Shown here piece after piece: positions 7,801 through 14,414 of a stretch of 39,823 nt of DNA; positions within the stretch are counted from its first letter, which is position 1, and each line of letters opens with the position of its first letter. Origin of the DNA: RSA11 sp036564135 (GTDB lineage Bacteria; Actinomycetota; Thermoleophilia; Solirubrobacterales; 70-9); the NCBI GenBank assembly GCA_036564135.1, contig DATCLC010000140.1:1-39823 (forward strand). Reading direction: 5' to 3'. A model generated the notes under the pieces. The model saw only the letters and a list, made by a program, of their open reading frames with translations. It made no database searches and was not told the origin of the DNA. The translations under genes were made by a program, and so were the position numbers.

Positions 7801-10272
7801 CATGTAGTTCCCGAACGCCGGGATGATCGACTTCATGTTGTCGGCCCAGACGGGCAGGCCGCCCTCACCCAGCTCGTCCTCGTCGAAGAGCAGGGCGTGG
7901 CGGATGTGGCCGTTGTAGTGGTCGACCACGATCGGCCGGTGCTCCCAGTACTCGGGCCAGCGGCCGTTGCCCTCGGGGGCGTCCTCGTCGTAGCCGTAGA
8001 TCGGGCCCGACATGATCGCCTGGCCGCCGCCGCCGGTGACGTACGGGCAGCGCTGGATGACCTGCCCGGGGTCGTAGGTCGGGACCCCGCTCGCGGTGCG
8101 CGGGAAGTCCGGGCAGCCACCGCCGGGCCCGTACCAGAGGTTCACCGGGGTCACCGGCGGGAGCTCGGTCAGGCCGGTGTTGTTGGTCGAGTCGTTGCGC
8201 GGGTTGTCGCAGTCGTACCAGCCGCCCGTGCCGTTCGGGCCCGACACGTACCCCTCGGGCGTGTCGTTGCGCAGCGCGTCGTTCGGCAGGCGGTCGCGGT
8301 AGGCCTGCTTGTTGCCCATGCAGTACGGCCAGCCGTAGTTGCCCGCCTGCGGGATCGCGGCGAACTCCTCGTACTTCGCCGGGCCCTGGGTCGGGTCGGG
8401 GCTACCCGCGTCGGGGCCGACCCAGGCCGTGTACGGCACGTCGGTCTCCGGGTCGATGTTCAGGCGCGAGGGGTTGCGCAGGCCCATCGCGTAGATCTCC
8501 GGGCGCGCCTGGTTGCCGTTGCCCTCGTCGCCCGTGAACAGGTTCGGGCCGTTGGGCGCGTCCTCACCCGGGATCGTGTAGGTCGATCCCGGCCCGATCG
8601 GCGGCTGCGTCCCGTCGGGGATGTCGTCGATCGGGTTGATGCGCAGCATCTTCCCGTTCAAGTCGTTGGTGTTGCCGGCCGTGCGGCGCGCGTCGCGGTA
8701 GGAGATGTTGTTGTCGCCGCAGTGGCTGGCGGTCGCCTGGCTCGGGTTGCCGGTCGGGCACCGGACGCTCTGCCAGTTGCCCGAGTAGTTGCCCTGCGAG
8801 GAGTTGTTGTCACCGGTGGTGACGTAGAGGTTCCCCTCGGAGTCGAAGCCCATGCCGCCGCCGCGGTGGCAGCAGGAGTAGATCTGGCTCTCCCAGTCGA
8901 GGATGATCACCTCGGAGTCGAGGTCGATCTTCTTGGTCTCGAGGTCCATCGTGAACCGCGAGATCCGCGGCCGCTGCATCTTCGTGACGCGGCGCTCGGC
9001 ACCGTCAGGCAGGCCCTGCGGCTCCGCGTTCGGGTTGAACGACGGGTAGTAGTAGAAGTAGATGTGCCCGGTCTCCAGGAAGTTCGGGGCGACCGCGACA
9101 CCCAAGAGGCCCGTCTCGATCTTGTGCGTGGAGCCCGTCTCCGAGCCGCCGCCCTTGTTGCCGTAGACCTCGAAGATCGCGGCGGTCGTGACCCCGTTGT
9201 TCTCCTCCTGCTCGGGGTCCCAGACGTGCACGGTGCCGCAGCCCTTGCCGACGTCCGGGTTCGAGTAGTCGTGGATGTAGTTGCTGTCGCCGCAGTTCGC
9301 GCGGCCGATGTAGATGACCCAGCCGTTCGGCGCGATCGAGAGGCCGTGCGGCTCGCCAGACTGGTTGAGGGCGGTGGCCGGGCTGTTGTTCTGGGTCAGC
9401 TTGGTGGCCGAGTAGAACGAGTTGATCGTGGCCTTGCAGTTGCCGCGCACGAGGCCGGCGGCCCACTGGATGGCCCCGCGGAGGTGGTCCTCCATGGCCT
9501 CGTCGTAGCTGTTCACGGTGCGGCCGAGACCCGTGTAGACGGAGCGGCCGCCCTGGAAGTCGCGGCACCAGGCGAGCGGCCGGTCGATGTTCGGGTGCGT
9601 GCCGTCGCCGGCGACCTCGCCGGAGCGCACGCGGATGAGCGTGTGGACGCTGCCGGTCGGGTTCGACTGCCAGGTGTAGAAGGCGTCGTTGCGCTCGGCC
9701 GTCAGCGGGAGGTCGCGGGAGGCGGGATGGACGCGGTCGCCGGCGACCACCGTGTAGTTGCCGTTCACGGTGGTGCTCGGCCGCGCGCCGATCAGGCCGT
9801 TGAAGAAGGTGACGCCGGTCTCAGCCTCGGCAGAGGAGCCGATCCCGACGAAGCCGTTGCCCGCCTGGATGAAGGCCTGGAGGGCTGATTCCTGGGAGGA
9901 GTTCAGCGTGTCGCCCGTGACGTTCAGGAAGACGACGGCCTTGTAGTCGGCCAGGTTCGCCGGCGTGAACGCGGTGGGATCGGTCGTCGCCTGGATCTCG
10001 AAGTCGCCGTCGGCCGCCGCCTCCTCGAGGGCGTCGAGGCCGGCGTCGATCGTGGCGTTCGGGGTCGGGTGATAGACGAGAACCCGGGCGTCCTGCGCGG
10101 ACGCGGCCGGCGCCCACCCGAGCAGCAGCGCAGCGGCGAAAAGCCCTGCGAGCGCCGCACGCAGCGAACGCGGGTGCCCGCTGGATCCTCGACGGGTCTC
10201 ACCCCGATCGTTCGCAACGACCCGATCACGCCTGCGCGCCCAGCACGCGCGCACGACCGATCCTCCCACCAT
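4870..10272 (-). CDS. Secreted fusion: ThuA-like, PQQ-type sugar dehydrogenase-like propeller, PKD, OmpL47-like domains, ConA-like, DUF1080, Lys-rich C-terminus
   Basis: 1800 residues from ATG 10272, chosen because AGGAGGAG sits 8 nt upstream; the open frame extends 40 codons further up without such support. A signal peptide ends near residue 59 (AASA|QD). Modules in order: ThuA-like (about 62-277); glucose/sorbosone-dehydrogenase-like beta-propeller (about 285-860) with SCCHRGGGMGF, where H469 is the probable catalytic His of that family, plus LRNPSRL and GNYGWP; PKD (865-943); OmpL47-like (943-1036); ConA-like (1041-1258); OmpL47-like (1271-1365); a third OmpL47-like domain split by a DUF1080 module at about 1420-1650 (NGGVLVRFP, GHEIQIN, GYIGLQNHG); and a Lys-rich C-terminal domain (about 1690-1800) ending VKVKK. 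ThuA and DUF1080 families are tied to 3-keto-sugar metabolism, so an oxidise-then-hydrolyse extracellular enzyme is a reasonable inference, not shown. Confidence 0.88.
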   Translation of the reverse strand: MVGGSVVRACWARRRDRVVANDRGETRRGSSGHPRSLRAALAGLFAAALLLGWAPAASAQDARVLVYHPTPNATIDAGLDALEEAAADGDFEIQATTDPTAFTPANLADYKAVVFLNVTGDTLNSSQESALQAFIQAGNGFVGIGSSAEAETGVTFFNGLIGARPSTTVNGNYTVVAGDRVHPASRDLPLTAERNDAFYTWQSNPTGSVHTLIRVRSGEVAGDGTHPNIDRPLAWCRDFQGGRSVYTGLGRTVNSYDEAMEDHLRGAIQWAAGLVRGNCKATINSFYSATKLTQNNSPATALNQSGEPHGLSIAPNGWVIYIGRANCGDSNYIHDYSNPDVGKGCGTVHVWDPEQEENNGVTTAAIFEVYGNKGGGSETGSTHKIETGLLGVAVAPNFLETGHIYFYYYPSFNPNAEPQGLPDGAERRVTKMQRPRISRFTMDLETKKIDLDSEVIILDWESQIYSCCHRGGGMGFDSEGNLYVTTGDNNSSQGNYSGNWQSVRCPTGNPSQATASHCGDNNISYRDARRTAGNTNDLNGKMLRINPIDDIPDGTQPPIGPGSTYTIPGEDAPNGPNLFTGDEGNGNQARPEIYAMGLRNPSRLNIDPETDVPYTAWVGPDAGSPDPTQGPAKYEEFAAIPQAGNYGWPYCMGNKQAYRDRLPNDALRNDTPEGYVSGPNGTGGWYDCDNPRNDSTNNTGLTELPPVTPVNLWYGPGGGCPDFPRTASGVPTYDPGQVIQRCPYVTGGGGQAIMSGPIYGYDEDAPEGNGRWPEYWEHRPIVVDHYNGHIRHALLFDEDELGEGGLPVWADNMKSIIPAFGNYMDSKFGPDGALYVQSYGGGFFTIAGNYGLWRVTCDDCADTPGPDPQYEAVGAGEYQFSIGASGGVAYEWDFGDGSPTSAEPNPTHTYEEDGTYEVTLTVTYADGEEASKTIKVNVFANDTTPPTSSHELDPATPNGPNGKYKGVVKVTLSAEDEPGGSGVDRIEYRINGDVWKTYDGPFNVSGNGTYTIEYRAIDVAGNHEEPNSVTFEIDNTAGGGGTCLPQADDFGGDQLDGKWQIVNDNPSARSVGDDHLTLTMAQGDVYQGNFTAQNILLQDVPSGPWTVTARIKHTNISVDGRAAGLVIFGQNNPNYFAKAAIQYKINDPLNGSPINGIWMERTLTTNNAVNGSYGGNWPNSGKLNPPTDYVWVRAVFDGTNVSTYYSLDGITFTANAPSFPASALGANGVTKIGLFAKRDGTGSDATVQFDYFHVTGSADPQQPAECSTGGDNKAPVTTATVDPEEPNGEEGWYTSPVEVTLTADDGEGEGVERTEYRIDNGDWTEYDEPFTVGGDGVRTVRYRSVDVAGNEEAPKTLELRIDENAPETTATLSPEEPDGPNGSYNGPVEITLDADDGSGSGVAETQFRVDGGEWTPYVKEETILGTNASDLDDWLQAGPGGLQYNPNDGGFFRTQGGLGMAWYPKEYKDFRLRLQWRDSSSGSNGNGGVLVRFPDPRIPLDQRPLTGPGDWTGTHCSRTGSAATQPAWVAVFCGHEIQINDHQSDWQKTGSVYNFAPVEAPNAGIQPRGTWVDYEIRVEGQHYTVIRNGQVLNEFDNSIPKDSSRAGDPPTQARQFDRGYIGLQNHGSNDLIDYRNVRVLPLIEGAVEGPIVVEGEGQHKVEFRSVDAAGHTEDLKTVTFRIGDAGEEPGAPALSASVKPAKKTVKAKAKRVNLRFVVTNQGDQVAKNVKLCVKAQKKRLAVKGKQCVTVATIDAGQTVKRKFTLRVQKGARGKASKVKFVARGPGIEKRTVTARVKVKK

Positions 10273-10629
10273 TGATTCAGCTCCTCCTGAAGACCTTGGT
10301 CCCCCCGAGGGGGAAACTCCTCCGTCCATCCGCCAGCCTTCTTCTGACTGGCGTCCGGCGGAAGTCAACCACATCACGCCGGATCGCGTCAATACCTAGA
10401 CGGGGTTAGTCAAAGGTCCCCGTTGAAACGCAGCCCCGTGGGCGATCGTTTCCGCATCGCGAATTAGCGATGACGAAGAGCCCATCGTCGCTCGGAATCC
10501 GAAGGCCTCGAAGCCCTCTCGCGATTCCGCGATGCGGACGACCCTGTCAGCGAAATCGCGGATTCGGGCGCACGGGCGCGCGCGAGCCCGCGATCCGATG
10601 CGGGCTCCCCTCCTTCGCCAGGCCCGCGC
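10273..10629 (-). promoter_or_regulatory. Gene-free upstream region of the 4870-10272 gene, rich in dyads
   Basis: 357 bp between tatA and the large fusion gene. Next to the fusion gene are the Shine-Dalgarno and CCCCC/GGGGG (10301-10313) and CGCCAG/CTGGCG (10331-10353) hairpins. Three GTCAA boxes (TTGAC on the coding strand) start at 10364, 10388 and 10409, so one may be a -35 element, but none has a convincing -10 at 16-18 nt. Further up are CATCGC-N6-GCGATG (10455-10472), TCGCG-N4-CGCGA (10519-10532) and CGAA-N8-TTCG (10551-10566). I see no gene here. Regulator-binding sites are plausible but unproven. Confidence 0.4.
10584..10607 (-). terminator. Hairpin downstream of tatA
   Basis: GAGCCCGC (10584-10591) and GCGGGCTC (10600-10607) are perfect complements around an 8-nt loop, 22 nt past the tatA stop. 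No T-tract follows. Confidence 0.5.
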
Positions 10630-10872
10630 TCAGGCGCGCTGCGAGGGCTCGACGAGCTCGCCGTCGACGGTCTCAACCGACTCGACGACGGGCTCACCGA
10701 TCTGGGCGGCGTCGGCCTCGCCCTTCTTGTCCCCCTTGCCGGTGACCGAGTCCTTGAACTCGCGCATCCCGGTGCCGAGCGAGCGGCCCAGTTCGGGCAG
10801 GCGCTTCGGCCCGAAGATCACCAGGGCGATGACGAGAACGATCGCGAGCTCGAGAGGTCCGATGTGCGGCAT
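10630..10872 (-). CDS. tatA: Twin-arginine translocase subunit TatA
   Basis: 80 residues, the usual size for TatA/TatE. It shows the family layout: a short N-terminus, one transmembrane helix (about residues 7-21), the FGPKRLPELGRSLG hinge and amphipathic helix (20-37), then an acidic, hydrophilic tail. TatA oligomers form the membrane path of the Tat system, which exports folded proteins. No tatB or tatC lies nearby, so those partners must be elsewhere. There is no Shine-Dalgarno; instead TAGAGT sits 6 nt before the ATG, pointing to a leaderless transcript. The adjacent secreted proteins carry Sec-like signals without a clear twin-arginine motif, so the neighbourhood does not show a dedicated substrate. 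Confidence 0.93.
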   Translation of the reverse strand: MPHIGPLELAIVLVIALVIFGPKRLPELGRSLGTGMREFKDSVTGKGDKKGEADAAQIGEPVVESVETVDGELVEPSQRA

Positions 10873-10878
10873 GGCCGC

Positions 10879-10907
10879 ACTCTAGCCGGAACCCGCGGGC
10901 GAGTCCA
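10879..10907 (-). promoter_or_regulatory. Putative tatA promoter giving a leaderless mRNA
   Basis: On the minus strand: TGGACT (-35, 10902-10907), 17-nt spacer, TAGAGT (-10, 10879-10884), then 6 nt to the ATG. Transcription would start at or very near the A of the ATG. Confidence 0.5.
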
Positions 10908-10916
10908 TCTCGGCGC

Positions 10917-12344
10917 CTACTTGACGCGCGCACCGAAGCTGTGCTCGCCGGCCACGGTGGCGCGCAGCCGCGCGCCCGTGCTCGTGCGCTTCAGGCGCAC
11001 CCCGAGCTGGAACCCGCGGCCGCCCTTGACCCGGCGGCTCGCGAGCGTGCGCCAGCCCGACTTGCGCTTCACCTGGATGCGGACCTTCCCGCCGACCGGC
11101 GGCCGGGCCCAGACCCTCACCTTCCGCTTTCCGTTGCGTTTCGCGACCAAGGGGAAGCGGAACGCCCGGAAAGCGGGCTTGCGGCTGCCGTCGACGAAGA
11201 AGACGCCGCTCGCGGTCGCCGCCGCGGCCGAGCCGGGGTTGAACGGCTGATCGCGGATCTGGAGGTTGATCGCCGCGCTCGCCCCGCCGAGCCAGTACCG
11301 GTACAGGCTCTCGGCGATCCAACGCGCGTGCTTGCGGACCGGGATGCCGTTCACCGTGTCGGGCGGTCGGCTGTCGAACCAGAACTCGGTCACCCAGAGC
11401 GGGCGGCGCCCGGAGGGGCGGATCGTGCGCTTGCGCTCCGCCGCGCGCAGCACGCGCCGCAGGGCGCCCATGTCCGGCGTGGTGACGTCGTCGGGGTGCA
11501 CCGCGCTGCGGCCCGGGCCGCCCGACGTGTTGATCGGATGGTGGGCGAGCACGTCGAGCTTCGCCTTGTTCCGACAGCGCTGCCTGCGCAGGTCCTTGCG
11601 CCCCCTGAGGCAGAACACGGACCGCCAGAAGGCGAGCGGGCGCACCCGCTTGCCGCCGGGCGGGTCGCCGTAGGGGGCGGTGCCGGCGGTCACCACCCGC
11701 TGGCCCGCCCCGGCCCGCCTGACCCCTTCGAAAAAGGCGTTCAGCAGCTTGCGGTAGTGGCCCGGGCTGACCGCCCGCTTCCGCTTGTACTGCGGGGTCA
11801 GGTACGTGGAGAGGTTGGGCTCGTTCCAGGCCTGCAGGAACTCGACCCGCGGCAGAACGCCCCCCACGCCGGGGTTGAACGCGCCGCTGTAGCGCGTGGC
11901 GAGCGCCGTCGCGAACCGCCCGAACGGCTTCGGCTTGGGCTTCCACGTGCCGGCCTTGGCGTTACCGACCCGGTTCTTCCCCTCGGCCCAGGACGGCGCC
12001 GCGCGCGCGGTGATCATGATCCGCAGCCCCTGCGCCGCCGCCGCCCGCACGGCCGCGTCGATGCGGGAGAAGTCGTAGGCGGGGTCGGCGGGCGACTCGG
12101 GGTTCGCGGGCTTCGTGGGCGCGACCGCGCGCCACTGCAGGTTGATGCGTACGAGCCCCGCCCCGGCCTCACGGGTGCGCTCGAACCACACCGCCCGATC
12201 CGGGCTCTCGATGTACATCGCCGTGTCCCCGAACCCGGTCAGGAGCGGGCGGGCTGCCTCGGCGCTCGTCGCCGCGGCGAGCGCGGTCGCCGCGACGAGG
12301 CCCGCGACCAGCGATCGATGCGCGCGCTTTAGCGTCACCGCCAT
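10917..12344 (-). CDS. Secreted glycoside hydrolase, clan GH-A type (GH5/GH39-like TIM barrel)
   Basis: 475 residues from ATG 12344. An in-frame GTG at 12383, overlapping the upstream stop as GTGA, is an alternative start. I prefer the ATG because the signal peptide then looks canonical (KRAHRS, hydrophobic core, AEA cleavage near residue 31). The middle is a TIM-barrel hydrolase: an early strand reading GLVRINLQW, FLQAWNEPN with E175 as likely acid/base, and LWVTEFWF with E320 as likely nucleophile. The Asn-Glu-Pro and late Glu pattern fits retaining clan GH-A enzymes; the exact family and substrate are not resolvable by eye. About 90 C-terminal residues are beta-rich and basic, probably an accessory or surface domain. 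The gene sits 35 bp downstream of the metal-binding protein gene and could be co-transcribed with it. Confidence 0.82.
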   Translation of the reverse strand: MAVTLKRAHRSLVAGLVAATALAAATSAEAARPLLTGFGDTAMYIESPDRAVWFERTREAGAGLVRINLQWRAVAPTKPANPESPADPAYDFSRIDAAVRAAAAQGLRIMITARAAPSWAEGKNRVGNAKAGTWKPKPKPFGRFATALATRYSGAFNPGVGGVLPRVEFLQAWNEPNLSTYLTPQYKRKRAVSPGHYRKLLNAFFEGVRRAGAGQRVVTAGTAPYGDPPGGKRVRPLAFWRSVFCLRGRKDLRRQRCRNKAKLDVLAHHPINTSGGPGRSAVHPDDVTTPDMGALRRVLRAAERKRTIRPSGRRPLWVTEFWFDSRPPDTVNGIPVRKHARWIAESLYRYWLGGASAAINLQIRDQPFNPGSAAAATASGVFFVDGSRKPAFRAFRFPLVAKRNGKRKVRVWARPPVGGKVRIQVKRKSGWRTLASRRVKGGRGFQLGVRLKRTSTGARLRATVAGEHSFGARVK

Positions 12345-12379
12345 CCTGCCCGCGCCGCACCCTATCGCGCGCGGCGAAC

Positions 12380-13348
12380 TCACGAACCGAAGGGCGAACC
12401 CGAGGCGCCCGGCGGGTTGCTGAGGTCGCAGACCTGCCGGTCGCCCCCGAGCCCCCGCGCGATGCTCTCGCCCGTCGCGATCAGCCCGCCGAGCAGGCTC
12501 TCGGGCTCCCCGTCCTCCTCGCCGAGGGTGTCGACCCAGAGCGGGTCCGCGAGCGGCACCCCGAGGTCGAGCGCGATCCGCTCGAGCTCAGCCGCGTCCA
12601 CGCCCGCCTCCGGGAAGACGGCGCGCACCCCGAGGTCGCGCAGGCGATCGAGCAGCCGCTCCGCGCGCGCGTCAGGGAGCTCGCCCGACGTGCGAGCGCC
12701 GTACAGCGAGCCGGCGAAGTTGACCCGGTAGCGCTCGGCGAAGATCCGCATGGCGTCGTGCGCCGTGAACAACCGGCGCCGCTCCGGCGGGATCGAGCTC
12801 ATGCAGAAGGAGAGCCGGGCGTCGAGGTCGGCCACCCGCTCCGCGAGCGCCTCGGCGTTGCGCCCGTACTCGCTCGCACCGTCGGGGTCGGCCTCGGAAA
12901 GGGCGCTTGTGACCACGAGGGCGGCGTCGGCGATGTTGCCGAGGTCGAGCCACCAATGGGGGTCGGGCCCCCCGCGGGGCCGCCGGCTCAGGTTCGGCAC
13001 GGCGTCTATCAGCGCCACCCGCTCGGCCGCACCCACGGGCGGGATGACGTCCTCGAGCCACGCGTCGTAATCGCCGCCGGCCCGGAACGCGACCGCCGCG
13101 TCCTCGGTCCCCTCGCGCGCGTCGTCCGGCGGCTCGAAGGTGTGCGGATCGGCCTTCGGCGGGGCGAGCGTCACGACCTCGACCCGCTCGCCCCCGACGG
13201 AGCGCACGAGGTCGGCGACGATCGGGGTGCTGGCAACCACCTTGACCTGGCCGCCCCCGTCCCCGTCGCGGGTCACGACGACCGCGACCAGCGCGGCGGC
13301 GAGCGCAAGGGCGGCGAGCCCCGCGGTGAGCAGCCTTGTCCCGTTCAT
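12380..13348 (-). CDS. Zinc/manganese-type ABC transporter substrate-binding protein (ZnuA/TroA family), orphan
   Basis: 322 residues with the cluster A-I metal-binding fold: ASTPIVADLVRSVGG, then probable ligands H69 (KADPHTFEPP), H131 (DPHWWLD), H197 (FTAHDAM) and an acidic residue near D273 (WVDTLGEEDG), plus FPEAGVD in the second lobe. Such proteins deliver Zn2+ or Mn2+ to an ABC importer, but no ATPase or permease gene is adjacent. The N-terminus has a hydrophobic helix (residues 8-26) without a lipobox Cys, so it is either membrane-tethered by that helix or released, which is unusual for a Gram-positive binding protein. No His-rich loop is seen. No Shine-Dalgarno; TACGCT lies 6 nt before the ATG. 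Confidence 0.85.
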   Translation of the reverse strand: MNGTRLLTAGLAALALAAALVAVVVTRDGDGGGQVKVVASTPIVADLVRSVGGERVEVVTLAPPKADPHTFEPPDDAREGTEDAAVAFRAGGDYDAWLEDVIPPVGAAERVALIDAVPNLSRRPRGGPDPHWWLDLGNIADAALVVTSALSEADPDGASEYGRNAEALAERVADLDARLSFCMSSIPPERRRLFTAHDAMRIFAERYRVNFAGSLYGARTSGELPDARAERLLDRLRDLGVRAVFPEAGVDAAELERIALDLGVPLADPLWVDTLGEEDGEPESLLGGLIATGESIARGLGGDRQVCDLSNPPGASGSPFGS

Positions 13349-13374
13349 GCTCCGAGCGTAGGCGCCAGCGAAAC

Positions 13375-13408
13375 GCCCGCGCGGCCGCTCGGGCGCGGCC
13401 GCGCGGGC
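13375..13408 (-). terminator. Strong terminator hairpin after the cupredoxin gene
   Basis: 14-bp perfect stem: 13375-13388 pairs with 13395-13408 around a 6-nt loop, 25 nt past the cupredoxin stop. On the minus strand it is followed by GTTTCG, a minimal T-run. Confidence 0.65.
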
Positions 13409-13433
13409 GCAGGTTCAGCCTCAGGCCGGCGGA

Positions 13434-14189
13434 CTACTTCTTCTTGACCTTGACTGTGGCCTTGGCCGTGACCTTCGGCGCGTTGTCCGCCGTGACGACG
13501 AGCTTCACGTTGACCTTCTTGCCCTTCGCCTTCTTGGTCGGCTTGAACTTGAAGGTCGCCTTCTTCGAGCCCTCGGGGTTGATCCCGCCGAGGTTCGCGC
13601 AGGCCTTGCCCCGAACCTTCAGCAGCTTCTTGGGCGCCTTGGCGCAGACCTTCACGTTCGTCGCGACCGCGCCACCGGGGTTGGCGACGTTCGCCTTGAT
13701 CTTGGCGGCCTTCTTCGGCTTGATCGAGACGCTCTTCGGCTTCGCGAACGCCTCCAGCGTGGTCAGCTCGGGACCCGGGGCCTCGACGGTGACCGTGCCG
13801 AACATCGAGCCGGCGTGCACCTGGCACACGAAGAAGTAGGTCCCGGGCGTGTCGAACGTGTACTCGAACCAGCCCGGCTCGGGCGTGACCCCATCGCTCC
13901 CATCGGGCGAGAAGTAGTCGGAGGTGGCGATGGCCGCCTGGCTGTCGTCCACGCCGGGATGGATCGCGACGTTGTGGGTCGCCAGGATGGGCCCGCCGCT
14001 CGCGTTCGGGTGGAACGTCCACCGCACCGTCTGACCCGGCTCGATCTCGACCGTCGACGGAGTGAACGTCGTGGTCGCGTCGTCGGATTTGACCTCCACG
14101 TCGAACGCGAACGCCCCGCTCGGCAGCGCGAGCGCGATCCCGAGGGCGACCGCCGCGATCAGCCCACTCAAGCCCCGCCTCATGTCCAT
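13434..14189 (-). CDS. Secreted cupredoxin (plastocyanin-like) with Lys-rich C-terminal domain
   Basis: 251 residues from ATG 14189, with AAGGAGA about 6 nt upstream; a second ATG two codons on is less well spaced. Signal peptide 1-28 (AFA|FD). Residues 30-137 form a cupredoxin domain with a full type 1 copper set: H72 (ATHNVAIHPG), then C122, H125 and M129 in VCQVHAGSMFG. It should bind copper and carry electrons outside the membrane. Residues 145-251 are a Lys-rich domain with two Cys (NVKVCAKAPKK, KVRGKAC), ending VKVKKK and resembling the C-terminus of the 4870-10272 protein. It probably forms a single-gene unit: own promoter (14387-14414), long structured leader and terminator. The electron partner is unknown. 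Confidence 0.9.
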   Translation of the reverse strand: MDMRRGLSGLIAAVALGIALALPSGAFAFDVEVKSDDATTTFTPSTVEIEPGQTVRWTFHPNASGGPILATHNVAIHPGVDDSQAAIATSDYFSPDGSDGVTPEPGWFEYTFDTPGTYFFVCQVHAGSMFGTVTVEAPGPELTTLEAFAKPKSVSIKPKKAAKIKANVANPGGAVATNVKVCAKAPKKLLKVRGKACANLGGINPEGSKKATFKFKPTKKAKGKKVNVKLVVTADNAPKVTAKATVKVKKK

Positions 14190-14380
14190 CAAAGTCTCCT
14201 TTCGTCCTTCGCTATGTCTGCGCGGACCGTCGCGCGAACGCTGTGCACCTCGCCGGGGCCCGCTTGCAACCCCCTGGGTCTCGCCGAGCCGGATTCTCAT
14301 CCGTGCCGGCCACGCGTAGAAAGCTCCCGTCTGGGGGTTGCCGGACGGTCCTCCTCCCGGCTCGCTCACGTAATGAGCGA
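14190..14380 (-). promoter_or_regulatory. Long structured 5' leader of the cupredoxin gene (candidate riboswitch or RNA thermometer)
   Basis: If the 14387-14414 promoter is used, the mRNA begins near 14380 and has a leader of about 190 nt. Visible pairing: hairpin 14362-14368/14374-14380 (7 bp); enclosing helix 14357-14364/14285-14292 (8 bp); hairpin 14344-14348/14327-14331; hairpin 14299-14303/14290-14294 closed by a GAGA tetraloop. The loop of the third element contains GCAACCCCC (14341-14333), exactly complementary to GGGGGUUGC (14274-14266), a possible pseudoknot. Some helices exclude each other, as in a switch. I could not match it to a known riboswitch class. Confidence 0.45.
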
Positions 14381-14386
14381 TCCGAA

Positions 14387-14414
14387 AACCTAGCGCCTCT
14401 GTGCCGCTTGTCAA
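14387..14414 (-). promoter_or_regulatory. Promoter of the cupredoxin gene
   Basis: On the minus strand: perfect TTGACA (14409-14414), 16-nt spacer, TAGGTT (14387-14392). The -35 overlaps the TGA stop of the upstream MMPL gene. Confidence 0.7.

Noticed and set aside
4783..9888. Long open frame on the plus strand (about 1700 codons) opposite the fusion enzyme gene
   Set aside because: Same reason: low-complexity translation without recognisable folds, antisense to a well-supported gene.
14221..14380. Match of the cupredoxin leader to SAM, cyclic di-GMP, TPP, FMN, cobalamin or ydaO-type riboswitches
   Set aside because: The GGCAACC-like stretch hints at SAM or GEMM elements, but the invariant core sequences of those classes are absent by eye.
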